Positions 1 to 12,600 of a stretch of DNA of 64,000 nucleotides are shown here, one piece after another (within the stretch, counting starts at the first letter, position 1; each line of letters opens with the position of its first letter). Source of the DNA: Brachypodium distachyon (lineage: Eukaryota; Streptophyta; Magnoliopsida; Poales; Poaceae). Position numbers and translations under genes: made by a program. The stretch is from assembly GCF_000005505.3 (NCBI RefSeq), contig NC_016133.3, positions 16,430,001-16,494,000 on the forward strand. The letters are read 5' to 3'. The notes beneath the pieces are model-generated. The model saw only the letters and a list, made by a program, of their open reading frames with translations. It was not told the origin of the DNA and searched no databases.

Positions 1-720
1 CGCTCCCTGAGAAGAAAAGGCTGGCACGGAAGGAACCCTTGGTCCCTCCCTCGTTAACTCCTGCGCCTCTCGATCGTTCCCCAGACGCCGCCGCCAGATC
101 CCGACGGCCTCCTCCCTACCGGCGGCCTGATCCCACCGCTCCGATTCTCTGTCCACCGCCTCCTCCTCCGGCTCCGGCGATCCCCTCCCTTCCTGCCCCC
201 TACCTCCTGGCAAGCCCCCCTGGCTGGGCACGGCGCGGCCTCCTGCCCTCGTCCTCCGACCGGGCAAGGCACGGCCTCACGCCCTCCTCCTCCGGCTGGG
301 AACGGCGCGACCTGCCGCCTTCCTCCTCCGGCTGGGCACGGCGCGCGCGGCCTGCCGCCCTCCTCCTCCGGCAGGGCACCTCCACCCCAAGGAGCAGCGT
401 CGCCTGCTGGGTGGGAGCCGAAGGCCGAGTGCTTCTGCTGCTAACAGTACCACCGGATCCGGCTTCCGCAGCCTCGATGCCGCCGGAATCGGGCTCCCCC
501 GACCCTGCTGTGGCCGGATACAGGCTTCCCCGACCCCTCGCCCCCCGTCTCCGCTAGCTCTCGGAAAGTTTTCTTCTCTTTCTCTCTCTTCTTTCATGCT
601 CTCTCTCTCTCTAACCTGGTGGCGACCCCCTGGTCCTAAGTCCTAACTCGCACGGTGACCCTGCTTCCTCCTCGCCTCCCTGCCTCAACCTGCGCACGGT
701 GACCCCCTGGACCCAGCCGC
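1..720. other. GC-rich proline-coding-like block, no gene recognised
   Basis: The block is C/G-rich on the + strand and ends in pyrimidine tracts (about 560-615). Long open frames occur on both strands (for example 39-557 + and 277-597 -), as expected from composition alone. The + frame would be Pro/Ser/Arg-rich with no domain I recognise. Similar GC-rich leaders lie inside several CACTA elements further along, so this may be part of a transposon that begins outside the window. I do not call it a gene. Confidence 0.4.
224..371. repeat. 36-bp minisatellite, four units
   Basis: Three units of 36 bp and one of 40 bp follow each other. Each starts CTGGGCACGG or a close variant and ends TCCTCCTCCGG or similar. 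A fifth partial unit follows. In the + frame this gives a 12-residue repeat ending in Pro-Ser-Ser-Ser. Confidence 0.75.
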
Positions 721-1540
721 CATCGGTCCTGTCAAGTTATATTTGTGTTGTGGAATTTTGCTCATAAAATTGTATTCTCGTTGATATCTCATCGATGTAC
801 CATTGATATCTCGCCATGTATCATTGATTTTGTCCCATGCCTTTCGAATTTCGAACAGATTTCATTGATATCTCGTTCATGTATCACTGCTTTTGTCCCA
901 TACCATCCGAATTTTGAACAGATTTCATTGATATGTCACTGTTTTTTGTGTATGCCATTGAAGTTTCATTGATCTATCGTAATGATATTGTCCCATACCA
1001 TCTAAATTTTGAACAGATTTCATTGATATGTCACTGTTTTTTGTGTATGCCATTGAAGTTTCATTGATCTATCGTCCAGATTTGGTTGCCAGGAATTATT
1101 TCAATGGTATAAATATCATTGCAATATACCATTGGATTGGTACGAGAAAAAAAATTCTAAACCTTAGTTTTATCAATACCAATTCATTTTCAAATTAGTG
1201 AAGAAACTGTGTCCATCCAACAATGAAACCAATGGATATCATTTTAAATTTCATAGTTTTTCATTGAGATATCATTTGAAATTTATGTCTATCATTGAAC
1301 TTTTGTCATGGAAATGTGCATTAATGGAATTTCTGTGAAATACCAATGTATTAATGGAAATGTGTATTAATGGAATTTTATTAACATATATTATTTAGTT
1401 GATATGTTGCTGAATTTTTCAATACCATTGATATAGTACACGTCAGTTAATATAAGTACTAATGAAATTTAAGTGAAATATCAATGAAGTTTAATGAAAT
1501 AGAAACGATATGCACAATTGATATAAAATGAGAACCACGA
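721..1540. repeat. AT-rich region with recurrent CATTGATAT motif and a 95-bp direct repeat
   Basis: The motif CATTGATAT or one-base variants recurs many times. A block beginning TGTCCCATACCATC at 894 is repeated almost exactly at 989, a period of 95 bp. A weaker copy starts near 831. No coding potential is visible. Origin unknown; perhaps an old element internal region. Confidence 0.6.
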
Positions 1541-1860
1541 GCACTGTGGTCAGGCTTGGAGGGACCCTACATTGCTCTACTCCAAGCAGCGCACGTGGGC
1601 GGGGCCCTGCTTAGGGAATACAAAAGAATACATAGTGAATACATGGGAGAGGGCGTTCTACTTTATTGCGTGTCAGAGGCTGATTGGTGGATGGCGTGTC
1701 GGTAGGTAGCTGGCCCGCTAGAATCGCCCCTCTCTGCCGAAGGTGCGTTCTCCTTAATTTTCGAGAAAAAAAAACACAAGGTGAATCGGATGAACAAATG
1801 GCATGTCCCATTTGTGTGATTCTCTGTTTGTGTTCTTTGTAGATCAAGACTTAATCTTGG
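1541..1860. other. No feature recognised
   Basis: Unique-looking sequence with a short minus-strand open frame (1611-1847) that shows no domain and no codon bias I can support. Nothing else seen. Confidence 0.4.
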
Positions 1861-2300
1861 TGTGATTATCTATGATCTTTATAAAGTTGATCCCTACTAA
1901 GAGTCACATTTTATGTTTGCAAGCTCAACATGTCAAGTGTCAACATTATCAAGTTGATTTCCACTAATCTTAACATGCAAAGTGCCATGTCATCAAGTTG
2001 ATTTTTCTATAAAGTTGATCCCCTAAGAGTCATTTAATTAATGTTTGCAAGCACAACATGCAAAGTGTACACATCATCAAGTTGATTTCCAATCTTAACA
2101 TGCAAAGTGCCATGTCATCAAGTTGATTTCCACTTAGATTCATTTAATAATGTTTGCAAGCTCAACATGAAGTGTCCACATCATTAAATTGATCACTAAG
2201 CTCAACATACAGAGTGTCCACGTCATCAAGTTGATTCCCACTAAAGATCGGTTTGATGTTCACAAGCTCAACATGCAGATTGTCCTCCATGCGTGACAAA
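1861..2300. repeat. Diverged tandem repeat
   Basis: About six to seven imperfect units share the words CATCAAGTTGATTTCCACT and AACATGCAAAGTG, with spacings of roughly 60-70 bp. Units vary by indels, so this is an old array. Confidence 0.6.
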
Positions 2301-3402
2301 AGCATAACTTATTTATTTTATCTCAAAGCACTCTCATCATAATTTTTTACCTTAGACATCCCAATTCATCAAATCATGTCCTCTCTACTCTCATCATTCC
2401 AACATTATAAGAAATGTACATATGTAATTCAAAAGCTGAGCCATACTAAACCACCACCGGTGTTTCTAACTTTTAAAACCATGTCTTCTCATGCTCACAT
2501 CTCAGACCAACTGCCGTGTGATCATTCAGTTGTGAACACTGATTACATGAAAAATTGAATGCCACATTTACAAGTTATTCTTATCGAACTCAGAGAAACA
2601 ACAACATGTAGTTTCAATACTCCTATATAGTTGATTTTGCTTCATTGCAATCCATTTTTCTTTCACGTAGGACAAATGTATTGTTTTTAGACCCGCAGCA
2701 ACACACGGGGTATCCACTAGTTCTAACGATAATTGTGCCCTTGTGGAAAGCAATATTTAAGTAAAAAAAAAAGATTATTCTAGCAACTTGATGTGTGTCC
2801 CCAGTTTAAAGCAATATTAGTCCGGGGTTTAAATAAATTGAGACGCCAAGTTAAAATCATCTCACATAGTTTTAGTAAAAAGAGCCGAATAGTATGTTGA
2901 AGCTGCAACTTGCAGCTCCTGCTTCCTTGGGCTGCCTCACGCAACACACGCAAGAACACAAGATACACAGTGGTTTGCGTCGGGCTACCTTACACAACAC
3001 AACTTTTGTTCCTTGTTTGTGTTCTCTCAACAAAAACAAACATCACACGCACATCTGGCTGAGCAAACTAACTTGTGCTAGTCTTGTGCCACTCACTGCA
3101 CGCAATTAGGAACCACACACTACGCCACTCAACCATGACCTCTTCTTCCACACTAGGAAATAGGAACAACATTCAGGCCACACATGCACATGCAGCAGCA
3201 AGCTGGATGGATCAGCCGATGGACTAGCTTGCTCGTAGCTTCACCTGGCCAGCGGCATTGCACGGCACGACGGTATCTCAGCATATACACCGCGTCACAT
3301 TGGCAACTCGGCATCTCGCCAGCACGCTCTCTAGCCGAAATTTTTTCAGCTCTGTACGTCTCACACTTGCATCATATGGCAACCCTCCATGCATCTGACT
3401 AC
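2301..3402. other. No gene recognised; start of duplicated P450 flank
   Basis: Only short open frames occur. From about 2790 (AAGCAATATTA, then GCCAAGTTAAAATC near 2845 and GTTTTAGTAAAAA near 2870) the sequence matches the flank of P450 copy 2 around 12830-14000, without the insertions found there. This marks the upstream part of the tandem duplication unit. Confidence 0.5.
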
Positions 3403-3517
3403 TACTCTCTCTGATCCATATTAATTATCGAAATATCATGTATCTAGACGTTTTTTAGGCATAGATACATTCATATTTAGACAAATTTGAGACAATTAAT
3501 ATGGATCGGAGGGAGTA
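3403..3517. mobile_element. Stowaway-type MITE
   Basis: A 115-bp element with TA at both ends. Its termini are imperfect inverted repeats (CTCTCTCTGATCCATATTAA against the complement of TTAATATGGATCGGAGGGAG). The inner TCTAGACG and GATACAT words are shared with the copies at 51575 and 57369. TA target duplication and CTCCCTCC ends are typical of grass Stowaway elements. Confidence 0.85.
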
Positions 3518-3894
3518 TTAGAAAATCAAAAATAATATGCTAACACAGTAATTCAATCAGTTCAAGTCCCCCATGCTCAGGACTCAGGAGACCGAGAGTT
3601 AAGTGCATGCACGCATGCTACTAGCTAGTAGCAGCGAACGTCTCTGCTTGCATATGCATCTCCTCGCGCGCCGATCGAACCGATCGAGAGTTACGTGCAT
3701 ACACCGTTGTATTTCGGTGGGGGTTGTTAGTTGAGGTTCCCGTGGATTCTTTCGTTTAATTCTCAAAGAAAGCGACAATTCTAAAAAAAAAAAGGAGTAT
3801 TGCAAGAGTTTTCAAATCGACGGGCTCCATCGTTCTCTATAAATCAAGAATCTCACATGCATCTCTCTTCAATTCATCTCCACGCCCAGTAAGA
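3518..3894 (+). promoter_or_regulatory. Upstream region of P450 copy 1, paralogous to that of copy 2
   Basis: From about 3555 the sequence aligns by eye to 14250-14494, sharing GAGAGTTAAGTGCATGCACGC, ACGCATGCTACTAG, GATCGAACCG and GGGCTTCATC-like words. The weak TATA-like CTCTATAAATC lies near 3835 in copy 1, about 55 bp before the ATG. The shared flank shows that the duplication included promoter DNA. Confidence 0.55.
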
Positions 3895-6800
3895 ATGGCA
3901 TTCTTGTTCTTGCCCGAGCATCTCATCTCCACGCTTGTGCTACTCCTAGTTCCAGCTTTGTACATCAAGTGTAGTCGATCAAAGAATCCATTGCAGCCGA
4001 GGAACTGGCCAATAATCGGCATTCTTCCTTCCCTCGTTCAAAACTTCCACCGATTCCACGACTATGCCACTGACCTCCTAGCTTCCTCAGGGCACAGCTT
4101 CAAGTTGACCATAGCCAGCATGGGGTTCACTGCTACGGAATTGGTTAGCAGTGGCGGGCCAATTTCAACACCGGTGGCGGTGGACCGGCCCGCCACTAAG
4201 CCTGCGCCACTAGTGCTGACGAGCACCGGTGGCCGGTACGACCACTGCCACTGCTAATACCTTTTTCCTGTGGCGGTCAAGAACCACTAGTTCTATTTCT
4301 CTAGCGGCGGTGAAAAATCAACGCCCCTGGTAAGATTTAGATGAATTAAAAAAAAAGCAGACCCGTGCCTGCACTGCATCGTCACTGATGACGTTGGAGA
4401 AAAAACACAGATTCAATTCCGATACAAACACACAGATACAAATCAGACCCAGGCCGTGTGGCTCCAACAACAAGAATCAATCAAAACTATAGAAAACATT
4501 TCAGATCTAAGCACTAAGACCAGTTCGGAGTAAGTGTGCTTGAACACCTTTGGATCTAGAAAAAAAAGAATAAAAGAAGAGAGGAGTTGCAGCCGCCCTC
4601 CTCTCCATGCCAGCGGCGGCACGGACTGGACGTGGAGGTGAAGCCGGCGAGTTGCAGCCGCCCTCCCACCTGCAAGTGGCGCCGTCCTTCTCTCCTCGCT
4701 CGTCTGCAACGGAGTTAAGAGAGGGAGGGTGTGTGAGAGGGAGAGAGAACTCACCCGGATCCGCGGCGCCAGGACCAAGAAACGCCGGATCCAGAGGCGG
4801 CGGGGCCGAGCGCAGCCAGACCAGGCCCCATCCGGCCATGGCGCAGGAGGAGGGGAGACCTCGGGAGCGCCATAGCAGCAGCCACGCGCGTCGGCGGAGT
4901 CAGGGGTGGGTGCCTTGTCGGCGGAGTCCACCTACCGCGGGGAGTAGGGAGGAGAGCGGCGGCCGAGTGCGCCGAGGAGCTAAGGAGGAGGGCGGCGGCG
5001 TGGATCTGCAGAGGGCAGAGGATGAGGGAGGCCGCTGGGAGCAGAGAGAGAAAAGGGAGAGAGGCCCACGTTTGGAAAAAGAGAGGAGATAATAGAGAGG
5101 CTCACATGTTGGAATAAGAGAGGAAGGGGATCAGGCTGTCCGATGGGCCGGCAAGAAAACGAGCGGCCGAGCAAGATACACGTCACCGATCCATGGCACA
5201 CCAGCTCCACCAATCGCACGCAAGCACACGTATTCCGTGTTTTTCAATTCCATGGCAAGCGAGATACAACACGGGTGGCGGACTGGCGGGTAGTACTACG
5301 AACCGGCCACTGGTGCTGAGCTAGAGTTTTCCAAAATTCTTCTCTAGCACCAGTGGCGGACTCTACTGAACTACCTGCCACTGGTGCTGATTTTTGAAAA
5401 TGGTATTAAATTCGTATTATATTTTATGAGTATTAAAAAATTACAAAACCTGTACTTTTGAGTGTATACCAAGGATACTTATTTGAAAGTGAAGTTTAAA
5501 CTATAAATTGAAAAACTTTGTACACTAATTTGGATAATTATGTGTGATTATGTGTGGCTTTTGTGTACTAAAAAATCTATAAAATTCATTTTTACTCAGA
5601 ATCTTCCCAAATTTGGTTTGGACACTTCCCTAATGATAAGAAACACACATACAAAAATTCAAGTTCAAACTAAAAATTCAAGTCACATTTGGTTGGTTGG
5701 TTAGATGGTTTCAGAGAGTTCTACCTCGATGGCCCCAAAATGAAAAATTGTTGTGGTCAATTTAGAGTTTTGTCTTCAAAAATTATATGTAAGCTTCTTG
5801 TTGTATACTAAGTTTCCATGCAAAAATTCAGATCATTTTGAGCAAAATTGAATTTTCTAGCAATTATAACTTGAATATGAACAACATAATCATATAAATG
5901 GTTGATGATAATTTTTTATTTAGGTTTAAAACTTTGAATGGGACAAGATATTATCACTTTACACTCAAAAGGACAGGTGGTTTAATTTTTTGAAAAACAC
6001 AGAATATAATATGAATTTAAAACCTCATCCAAAATTACTTACCAGTGGCGGGTTCGTTGTGCGGACCGGCCACTAGTGTTGTTTTGTGATATTGGTAATC
6101 TTTTGTTGAGTAGCAGTGGCTGTTTTGAACTCAGAACGGCCACTGGAGGTGGGGCGTTACCGGTGGCGGTTTTGAACTTAGAACAGCCACTGGTAACCAT
6201 TGGGGGAATCCCCATTGAACACCAGTGGCTGTGGACGGGCACCGCCACTGGTGGTGGAGCACCGGTGGCTGTGGCTGGCCACCGCCCCCCGTGGAGCACC
6301 CGTGGCTGTGATTTTCTTGCCCCGCTCGAATAGCCACTAAAGGTCATGCGCCAAAGCCACATTCTGGCGTAGTGGTTCTTCATAACCTGTGACCCAGCCA
6401 ATGTGCAGCACATCTTCACCTCAAACCATGCAAACTACCACAAGGGCGAGGGCTTCGCCGACATCTTCGACGTGACTAATGGCTCCCTGTTGACCGTTGA
6501 CGGCAAATCCTGGCGCCGTCAACGTGCAAGGTACAACCGTGCTTTGAGCAGCCCCAGGTTTGTTGCCTTCACGACAAAGTACTGCCACGACAAGGTGGAG
6601 AAAGGCCTCCTACCCTTCTTGACCCACGTGGCGAGAACCGGAAACCCGCTTGAGATTAATGATCTCATGGGGAGGCTTGTTTTCCACTTGTATGCCACGT
6701 CCGTCTTCGGCGTGGACCCTGGTCTCCTATCTCTCGATATGCCACCGGTACACCTCGTAGACGCCATGGACACGGTCATGGAGGTGGGCTTGGTCCGGCT

Positions 6801-7692
6801 TTTTGTTCCAGCATTTTGCTGGAAATCGATGAGGCGCCTAAACATCGGTCTCGAGAGGAAGCTTGCCACGGCGCAAGCAGTGCTTCGTGGCTTCGCCATG
6901 GAAATGATTGATAGGAGGAAGACCAGCAGTACCCATATTGGTCTCCAAGAACAAGCGACGGCTTCATCCGTGGACATTCTATCAAACCTTATCGATGACC
7001 TGGACTACAATAATGATGATTTGCTTCAGGCAATACTCATCGCCACAATGATTGCTGGAAGGGACACGATCGGCACTACCTTGGCATGGATCTTCTACAA
7101 CCTTGACAAGAACCCACACGTTGTGTCAAAGATACGCAATGAATTGGCACCCATCGTGTCACGCAAAGAAACCATTATTGCTAGCGACCCTATGCCGTTT
7201 GAGCCAGAGGAGGTCAAAGCTCTAGTCTATCTGCAAGCAAGCTTGTTGGAGACACTAAGGTTGTACCCTCCCGTCCCTTCCGAGCGAAAGGAGGTGGCCG
7301 CCAGCGATGTGATGCCGAGTGGCCATGAGGTGTGTGCCAGGGACATCGTCATCATTTCCCTATACTCCATGGGTAGAATGGAGGATGTGTGGGGGGTTGA
7401 CTGCTAAGAATATAGGCCAGAGAGGTGGCTCTTAAAGGATGGAGCCATGCTTTGGCATGTTCCCTCTCACAAGTTCTTGGCGTTCAACTCGGGGCCAAGG
7501 TTGTGCCTCGGTAAGGACATTGCTATCACACAGATGAAGACCATTGTCGCTTCGGTCGTGTGGAGCTTTGACATGGAGGTGTTAGGTGCTCAGGTCATTA
7601 AACCGAAGCTATCGTGTTTTCTGCAAATGAAGAATGGGCTCAAGCTGAAAGTTGCAGAAGCGAGAGATCTAATATCTAGGGATCTATGTTAG
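3895..7692 (+). pseudogene. CYP96-like cytochrome P450 copy 1, broken by a CACTA insertion and a stop codon
   Basis: The coding parts are 3895-4127 and 6378-7692, separated by a 2247-bp CACTA element plus its 3-bp duplication. Removing these gives 1548 nt, an intact frame of 516 codons except for one TAA at 7405-7407, where copy 2 has AAA (Lys). Visible P450 marks are an N-terminal hydrophobic anchor, WRRQR (C-helix WxxxR), AGRDTIG in helix I, ETLR (ExxR), PERW, and the heme loop FNSGPRLCLGK with its Cys ligand. There is no intron, as usual for CYP96. Family members hydroxylate fatty-acid or wax-derived chains at the ER; the substrate here is unknown. It pairs with the open copy at 14495. The assignment to P450 is certain, to CYP96 likely. 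Confidence 0.9.
4128..6374. mobile_element. Non-autonomous CACTA transposon inserted in P450 copy 1
   Basis: The left end is CACTGCTACGGAA; the right end complemented is CACTACGCCAGAA. The target duplication is GTT (4125-4127 and 6375-6377). Both subterminal regions hold many copies of CAGTGGCGG and its complement, the typical transposase-binding-type array. The interior contains a GC-rich block (about 4590-5090) and AT-rich DNA without coding potential. No transposase gene is present, so mobility would need a partner. Excision in silico restores the P450 reading frame exactly. Confidence 0.93.
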
Positions 7693-8682
7693 GCATCCCA
7701 AAGAATAATGCAAGCGATATGTGCCCTTGTGGTGTTTCTCATGTATCTTACCAAATATCTCGGAGTAATTGTAGTACTGCATTCGCACAGTCGCTACCAC
7801 AAACCGATATATCCCTATCGGGTGACTTCTATTCCTGTCGGGCCCGCAGCCGGCCAACAGGAATATAAGTATTCCCTGTCAGGAATTACATGGCACACAG
7901 GAGAACACAACATTTTCCTGTCGGTCGGCTCGAAACACACAGGAAAATATATATTCCTGTCTGTTTTGAAGCCCACACACGGGGATGAAGATAGATTCCC
8001 GTCAGGCAACTGTACACCGACAGGGAAATCTTCTATTCCTGTCGGGGTTTTCTTTTCTGGCCAACGGGAATATGTATTTTCCTGTGGGTTGGAGACCGAC
8101 GGAAATATGAATTGAAAATGTTTTTGAAACTTTTGACTTACCAAATGAGCTCCAAATTGGGCGAGACCAAGCGAGGACTCATGTTACATCCTAACAAGCT
8201 TGGAATCAAAATATGAACACTAAATGTGCGATATGATCATATCTTGCCTTGAATGGTTTTAAGGTAAGTCGGACTTAGAGTTGATCTCTTCTATCCAATA
8301 ACTTTCAGCACATTTTTCATTGTTGGATATAGTAGGATTTGGCCCTATAGTGTAACATAAGAATCGCATAGAAGGTTGTAAATGAACTAAATGTAATTTT
8401 TATTTGATACCATTTGTAAAAAATAATGTGTTTTTGATTTTCTGAAACTATTTAATGAAAGTATTATATAAAAAAATTACCAAAAATATTATTCCAAAAT
8501 TTATAAATCAATGTACTAGCAAGAATTGGTTTGATTCGGTCACATATATGAAATAATATTTTACATGGTATTTATAAAAAAAATGTAATATTTCATTTTA
8601 GTTTTGTACTCCTGTGAGTTATAGATGAAACCGACGGGAATATCTATTCTCTCGTCGGTTCCCTCAACGAACACGCAGGAAT

Positions 8683-9444
8683 TTGACTTTCACAGCACCG
8701 CCACGCACTGCCTCAGACGTGTCTGGAGCCCAGGCGAGAACTCTATCGATCTCTTTTTTTTCTTCCTTACCCCGATGGCCGATACCTACCCTAAACAACA
8801 GCCCCCTCAGACTGTCTCATGCTATCTCTCCCCTCACTCCCTACCGAGCCGCCGCCACTCCCTCCCATCACCCCCGCCTTGCTCTCCTCCGTCGGCGCCG
8901 GCCCTGCCTCCCCTCTTCTCCGCCGGCCCCTCCTCCCCATCGCGCCGGCCCCGCCTCCCCCGTCGCGCCCGCAGGCCCCGCTCCTTCCCCCTCCCCAGAT
9001 CCGCCTCCCCGTCGGCCGCCGCGCCTCAATCTCTGTCGCCGTCACTCCCCACTCCTCCACCTCGCGCGTCTGAGCGGCGTCCGTCTTGGCGGCGGCAGTA
9101 ACGGGGAGCAGTCGTCCTTGCCGGTCTGGTTGATGGCGGCGGCAGCGCCCCCACCCACCCACCCTCCCTCCTTGGAGACGGAGGATAGGAGCGGTGAACG
9201 GGCCTGCGACTGCTGCTGCCGTACCTGTGCGTCGACGCACTCCGCATCCGCACGTACCAGGCATTCGTCGGCGCTGCCCGTGTGCCCAATCTCTTCCAGT
9301 CAGGTTCTTCAATCCCATCCTTTCCGATTAGATAGATTAAGTTCAGTTCTATACTTTTGCAGCTGCAGAGTGTTGGGTTTTATTGACTCGTCGCCGTCCG
9401 TCATCTCTGAAATAATTACAGACAACTTTGCTTTGGAGTTCTGA
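8683..9444 (+). other. GC-rich open block inside the CACTA element, no function recognised
   Basis: An open frame of 253 codons on +, with overlapping open frames on the other strand and frame, is dominated by Pro, Ser and Arg. No family motif is visible. It may be a captured first exon or the element's own leader. I do not treat it as a real protein gene. Confidence 0.3.
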
Positions 9445-10710
9445 GATTGGAAAAGGTGCCCAGTAGCAACAGCTCCACATCAGGATGCTTGTTATTGTTG
9501 AGGACAGATTTTAATATTTAGTGCCCTTGACTACCCGATGTAGCCATGATGATTCAAGTATTATGCCTGGAACCGATTGTTTTCTGAACTCTGGAAGTGA
9601 GCTCAGTTGTCCATTGTCAAAGAGTAAATTCCATCTTCCTTAAAGCACCATAGTCTGACATCATTTTTATCAGGTTTTGGATCAATAGTTTGCACTTTGA
9701 GCTTAACTTCTTGATCTCTATCTCTCAATGTCATCTGCTGTTACTCATTTTTATGCTTTACATTATGGTACATTGCCTTGACGCTGCTATGTAGGTTTAA
9801 TTATGGTACATTGCCTTGTTCATCTAGAGAGTGCTTAGGTCTCAATCTGCTGGACCATCTCAATTGATTGGTTGTATAAACATGTAGGTTTAATTTTTCT
9901 GTCCAACAGGTAATCACATCTCTAGATGGAGCTTGAGCTGCCAACCCCCAACAGGTAATCACATCTTTCTGTCCTCTAAATCTGAGCTTTTTTACCTCCA
10001 AATATGAGAAAATAAATTGGTGTTTGGAAAAAATACGCATGTGGAAATCTTGTTTGCATGCCGACTTGTTACCATTAATAGGAAAGCTGCTACTGTGTGA
10101 GTTGTTGATCCATATCTTGAAGTATTGTTTAATGGTAGCTGCTACTGTCATAGCATAGTAGTAATTAGCAACTCTATGCTGCTTGTAGTCACCTAACTTA
10201 ATTTATGCATCTACTCGATGCAGTTAACTTAGTAATCTGCTTATGTTTTGTGTTTGCATATATCGATGTGAGTTCCTGAAGCTATCCATTAATGGATCAT
10301 TGATAATTATATTGCATGTATCTCAATGATTAACAATATTCTCAGTCAAATGTAATCTAATTCCTGTTTGTTCTTTCTTATTGATATTATCAGATGTAGG
10401 ATCATGAAAGTTTCTGGGAAGATGATCCTCACTTAAGACTTGGGGAAACGAGCGACATTGTTCACCCTTGTGGTATGCTCCTTACACCCATGTGATGCTG
10501 TATAGTAGTTGTTGTCCTGCTGTATTGCTACAGATGTTGAGGGTTATCATTTCAAATGGTAAATCTTTCAAATACAAATGAACAAGTTTCTTTGAGCTAT
10601 TACTTTAGAAATACTTGTCATGTACCATGGTAAGATACTGAATTTTTGTGTGGGCTCAATATATGTAATTGTGCTGAATTTTGGACCTAAAGAGGCTCTG
10701 GCACAAACAA

Positions 10711-10920
10711 TACTCTCTCTGTTCCAAAATACATCTCATATAGATTTGTGCACTTAGACCAAGGCAGCTCTCGTTTCTAGTGCATAACCACTCATATTGG
10801 GTTAATAATAAATAGATGTGGGTAGTTATTGGCCGCATGCGGGTTCCAAGAGAAAATGAGGTGTATTGTGTAACAAATGAGAAAAATCTATATACGTTGT
10901 ATTGTGGAATGGAGAGAGTA
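10711..10920. mobile_element. Stowaway-type MITE nested in the CACTA element
   Basis: A 210-bp element, TA-flanked, with inverted ends TACTCTCTCTGTTCCAAAAT and the complement of ATTGTGGAATGGAGAGAGTA. It inserted after the host element. Confidence 0.8.
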
Positions 10921-11689
10921 TTTGACTGACCCTAATTAGAAAATGGGAACATAACTTATTCATGTGAGTTGTCCTGTCGGTTTTCTTACATTTTCCTATC
11001 GGGGTAACAGGAGGACGAAAAATTGGTAAATGGGCTGCTACTTTATTTCCCTGGGAGTGAGCCGACAGCAGTTACTCGACAGGAAAATTCCGTGAGCTGA
11101 TGAGCCTCGACCTGACGACGGATTATTTTCCTGTCGTTGACACATGGGAATAGCCGTCAGGAAAATATCTTCTGTCAGCCAACACACAGACATTTTCGAC
11201 TATCCCTGTATAGATATCCCTGTCGGCCAACACACAGGATTTATGTTTCTGTCGGGAAACTGCATTTTTCCTGTCGGTTCTTGGCCGACAGGGATATTCC
11301 TGTCTGTAGTAGTGAGTAAAAATATCATTTGTCTATCTCGTTAAAAGTACTCATAGATAAAACTCGCCAAAAACGAAATCGATCCTGTTAATATCCACCC
11401 CTAGAGGAACCCTGGGCAGCTAGCGCAACAACGGTGTCTGACGCAACACCTAGCTTTAACGTTTGGACAGATCAATTAATCGCGGGGGAGGAGGCTCGAA
11501 GAAGAAACTGACGTGTGGGAGACATATGGTTGGTGTGGACCCGATCTGTCATGATTTGAGAAAAACTGGGGGAAAACACTAGATGGGGCAATTTGTGTCA
11601 TAAATTTGCTTAAATTGGGTAAGCCTTTAGAACTTCCGTTCAATGGGGTATATTGTGTCACAAAACTGAAATTAGGAGGTAAACAATGG

Positions 11690-12600
11690 AATTCACTATT
11701 AAAATAAATATTTGCTATAGTTAGCACCAACCATATCTCAAGGTATCAATCAAACAAAAATAGTCTTGTTTTTTTTTATGCAAACAACACAGTGCTATTA
11801 TATTGCCAAGAAGGTAGACCGGAGTCACCTGCGAAGAACAAAGGAGCAGTACAAAGAGAAATTACAGGAGGGGATACAGGGCCCTAAGGCCAAATTAAAA
11901 AGCTAAAACCAAATCAGGGAACGTCATCTACTCCGGAGAGAAGTCCAGAGGTGATGTCCACCGAAACCAGAGCCCATCTTAGACGAAGTGTGCGAGAGAA
12001 TTTGTAAAGATCAAGGACGCCAAGGCCTCCAAAGCATTTCGGTAATCCTACCTTAATGAGGCAGCTAGCACCCGAGCAGGAGGTCTCACCCTTCCACAAC
12101 CATCCACGGCGTATCTTGTCAATGGATTTGAGAATCGCCGTTGGGACAAACATAGCCAAGAGGTGATCGATCGGAATCGCGGACAGCACAGAGTGCAGGA
12201 TTGTTATTTTGCCGCCTTTGCTAAGGATTCTGTTTTTGTAACCCGCTAGCCTTTTGTTGATTTTGTCCAGAAGCTGCTGAAATAGGACCTTCCGAGGTTT
12301 TGAAATTGACAGGGGCAGACTTAAACATGTAGGAAACCAGCAACCAGCGCTGCAAACCCCTGAAGAACCTCCTCGAGATCGATGCCCTCACAGCGGATAG
12401 GAAGAATTTGACTCATGTGAGATCGAGAGCCATGAGCCTTTTGTGACAGACTGACCACACTGAAGTTGCTTGTAAATAACAATCAGTCCCAGATATTAAA
12501 CATCTCTTCTTTCAGAATGACAGTAACTTCTTTTATCATTCAGCGGATGGCATTTCTCCTGGATCCATGCACATTAAAATATTTATAAGGCATCCAGCCT
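11690..12600. repeat. Segment duplicated at 50665-50965, here split by a LINE fragment
   Basis: 11696-11768 matches 50669-50740 (shared ATATCTCAAGGTATC and ATAGTCTTG). 12405-12570 matches 50780-50945 (shared TCAGAATGACAGTAACTTCT). The LINE fragment at 11769 is absent from the second copy. Confidence 0.75.
11769..12397 (-). mobile_element. 5'-truncated LINE (non-LTR retrotransposon) fragment
   Basis: On the minus strand, codons 12189-11914 encode a segment typical of the C-terminal part of plant L1-type reverse transcriptase ORFs (IDKIRRGWLWKG, FGGLGVLDL, LRLRWA). A T-run at 11769 is the complement of a poly(A) tail, so the tail end is at the low coordinate. The right border is set by comparison with the paralogous segment near 50780 and is uncertain by about 10 bp. 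The fragment cannot move by itself. Confidence 0.85.

Larger units (their letters stand above)
7792..11314. mobile_element. Second CACTA-type non-autonomous element (CCGACAGG subterminal repeats)
   Basis: The left end CGCTACCACAAACCGATAT matches the complement of the right end (CACTACTACAGACAGGAAT). The flanking AGT is duplicated (7789-7791 and 11315-11317). Subterminal DNA at both ends carries repeated CCTGTCGG and CCGACAGG with TATTCCTGTC. The interior holds a GC-rich block (about 8820-9300) with open frames on both strands, then AT-rich intron-like sequence to 10700. No transposase domain is visible. It differs from the 4128 and 18821 families in its subterminal motif. It lies just 3' of P450 copy 1. 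Confidence 0.85.

Noticed and set aside
39..557. 172-codon open frame at the window start
   Set aside because: Composition-driven in GC-rich DNA with equally long frames on the other strand; partly a 36-bp minisatellite; no domain.
8683..9444. 253-codon frame and overlapping 175-codon minus frame in the CACTA element
   Set aside because: Overlapping open frames on both strands, Pro/Ser/Arg only, no motif; recorded as a GC-rich block and not a gene.
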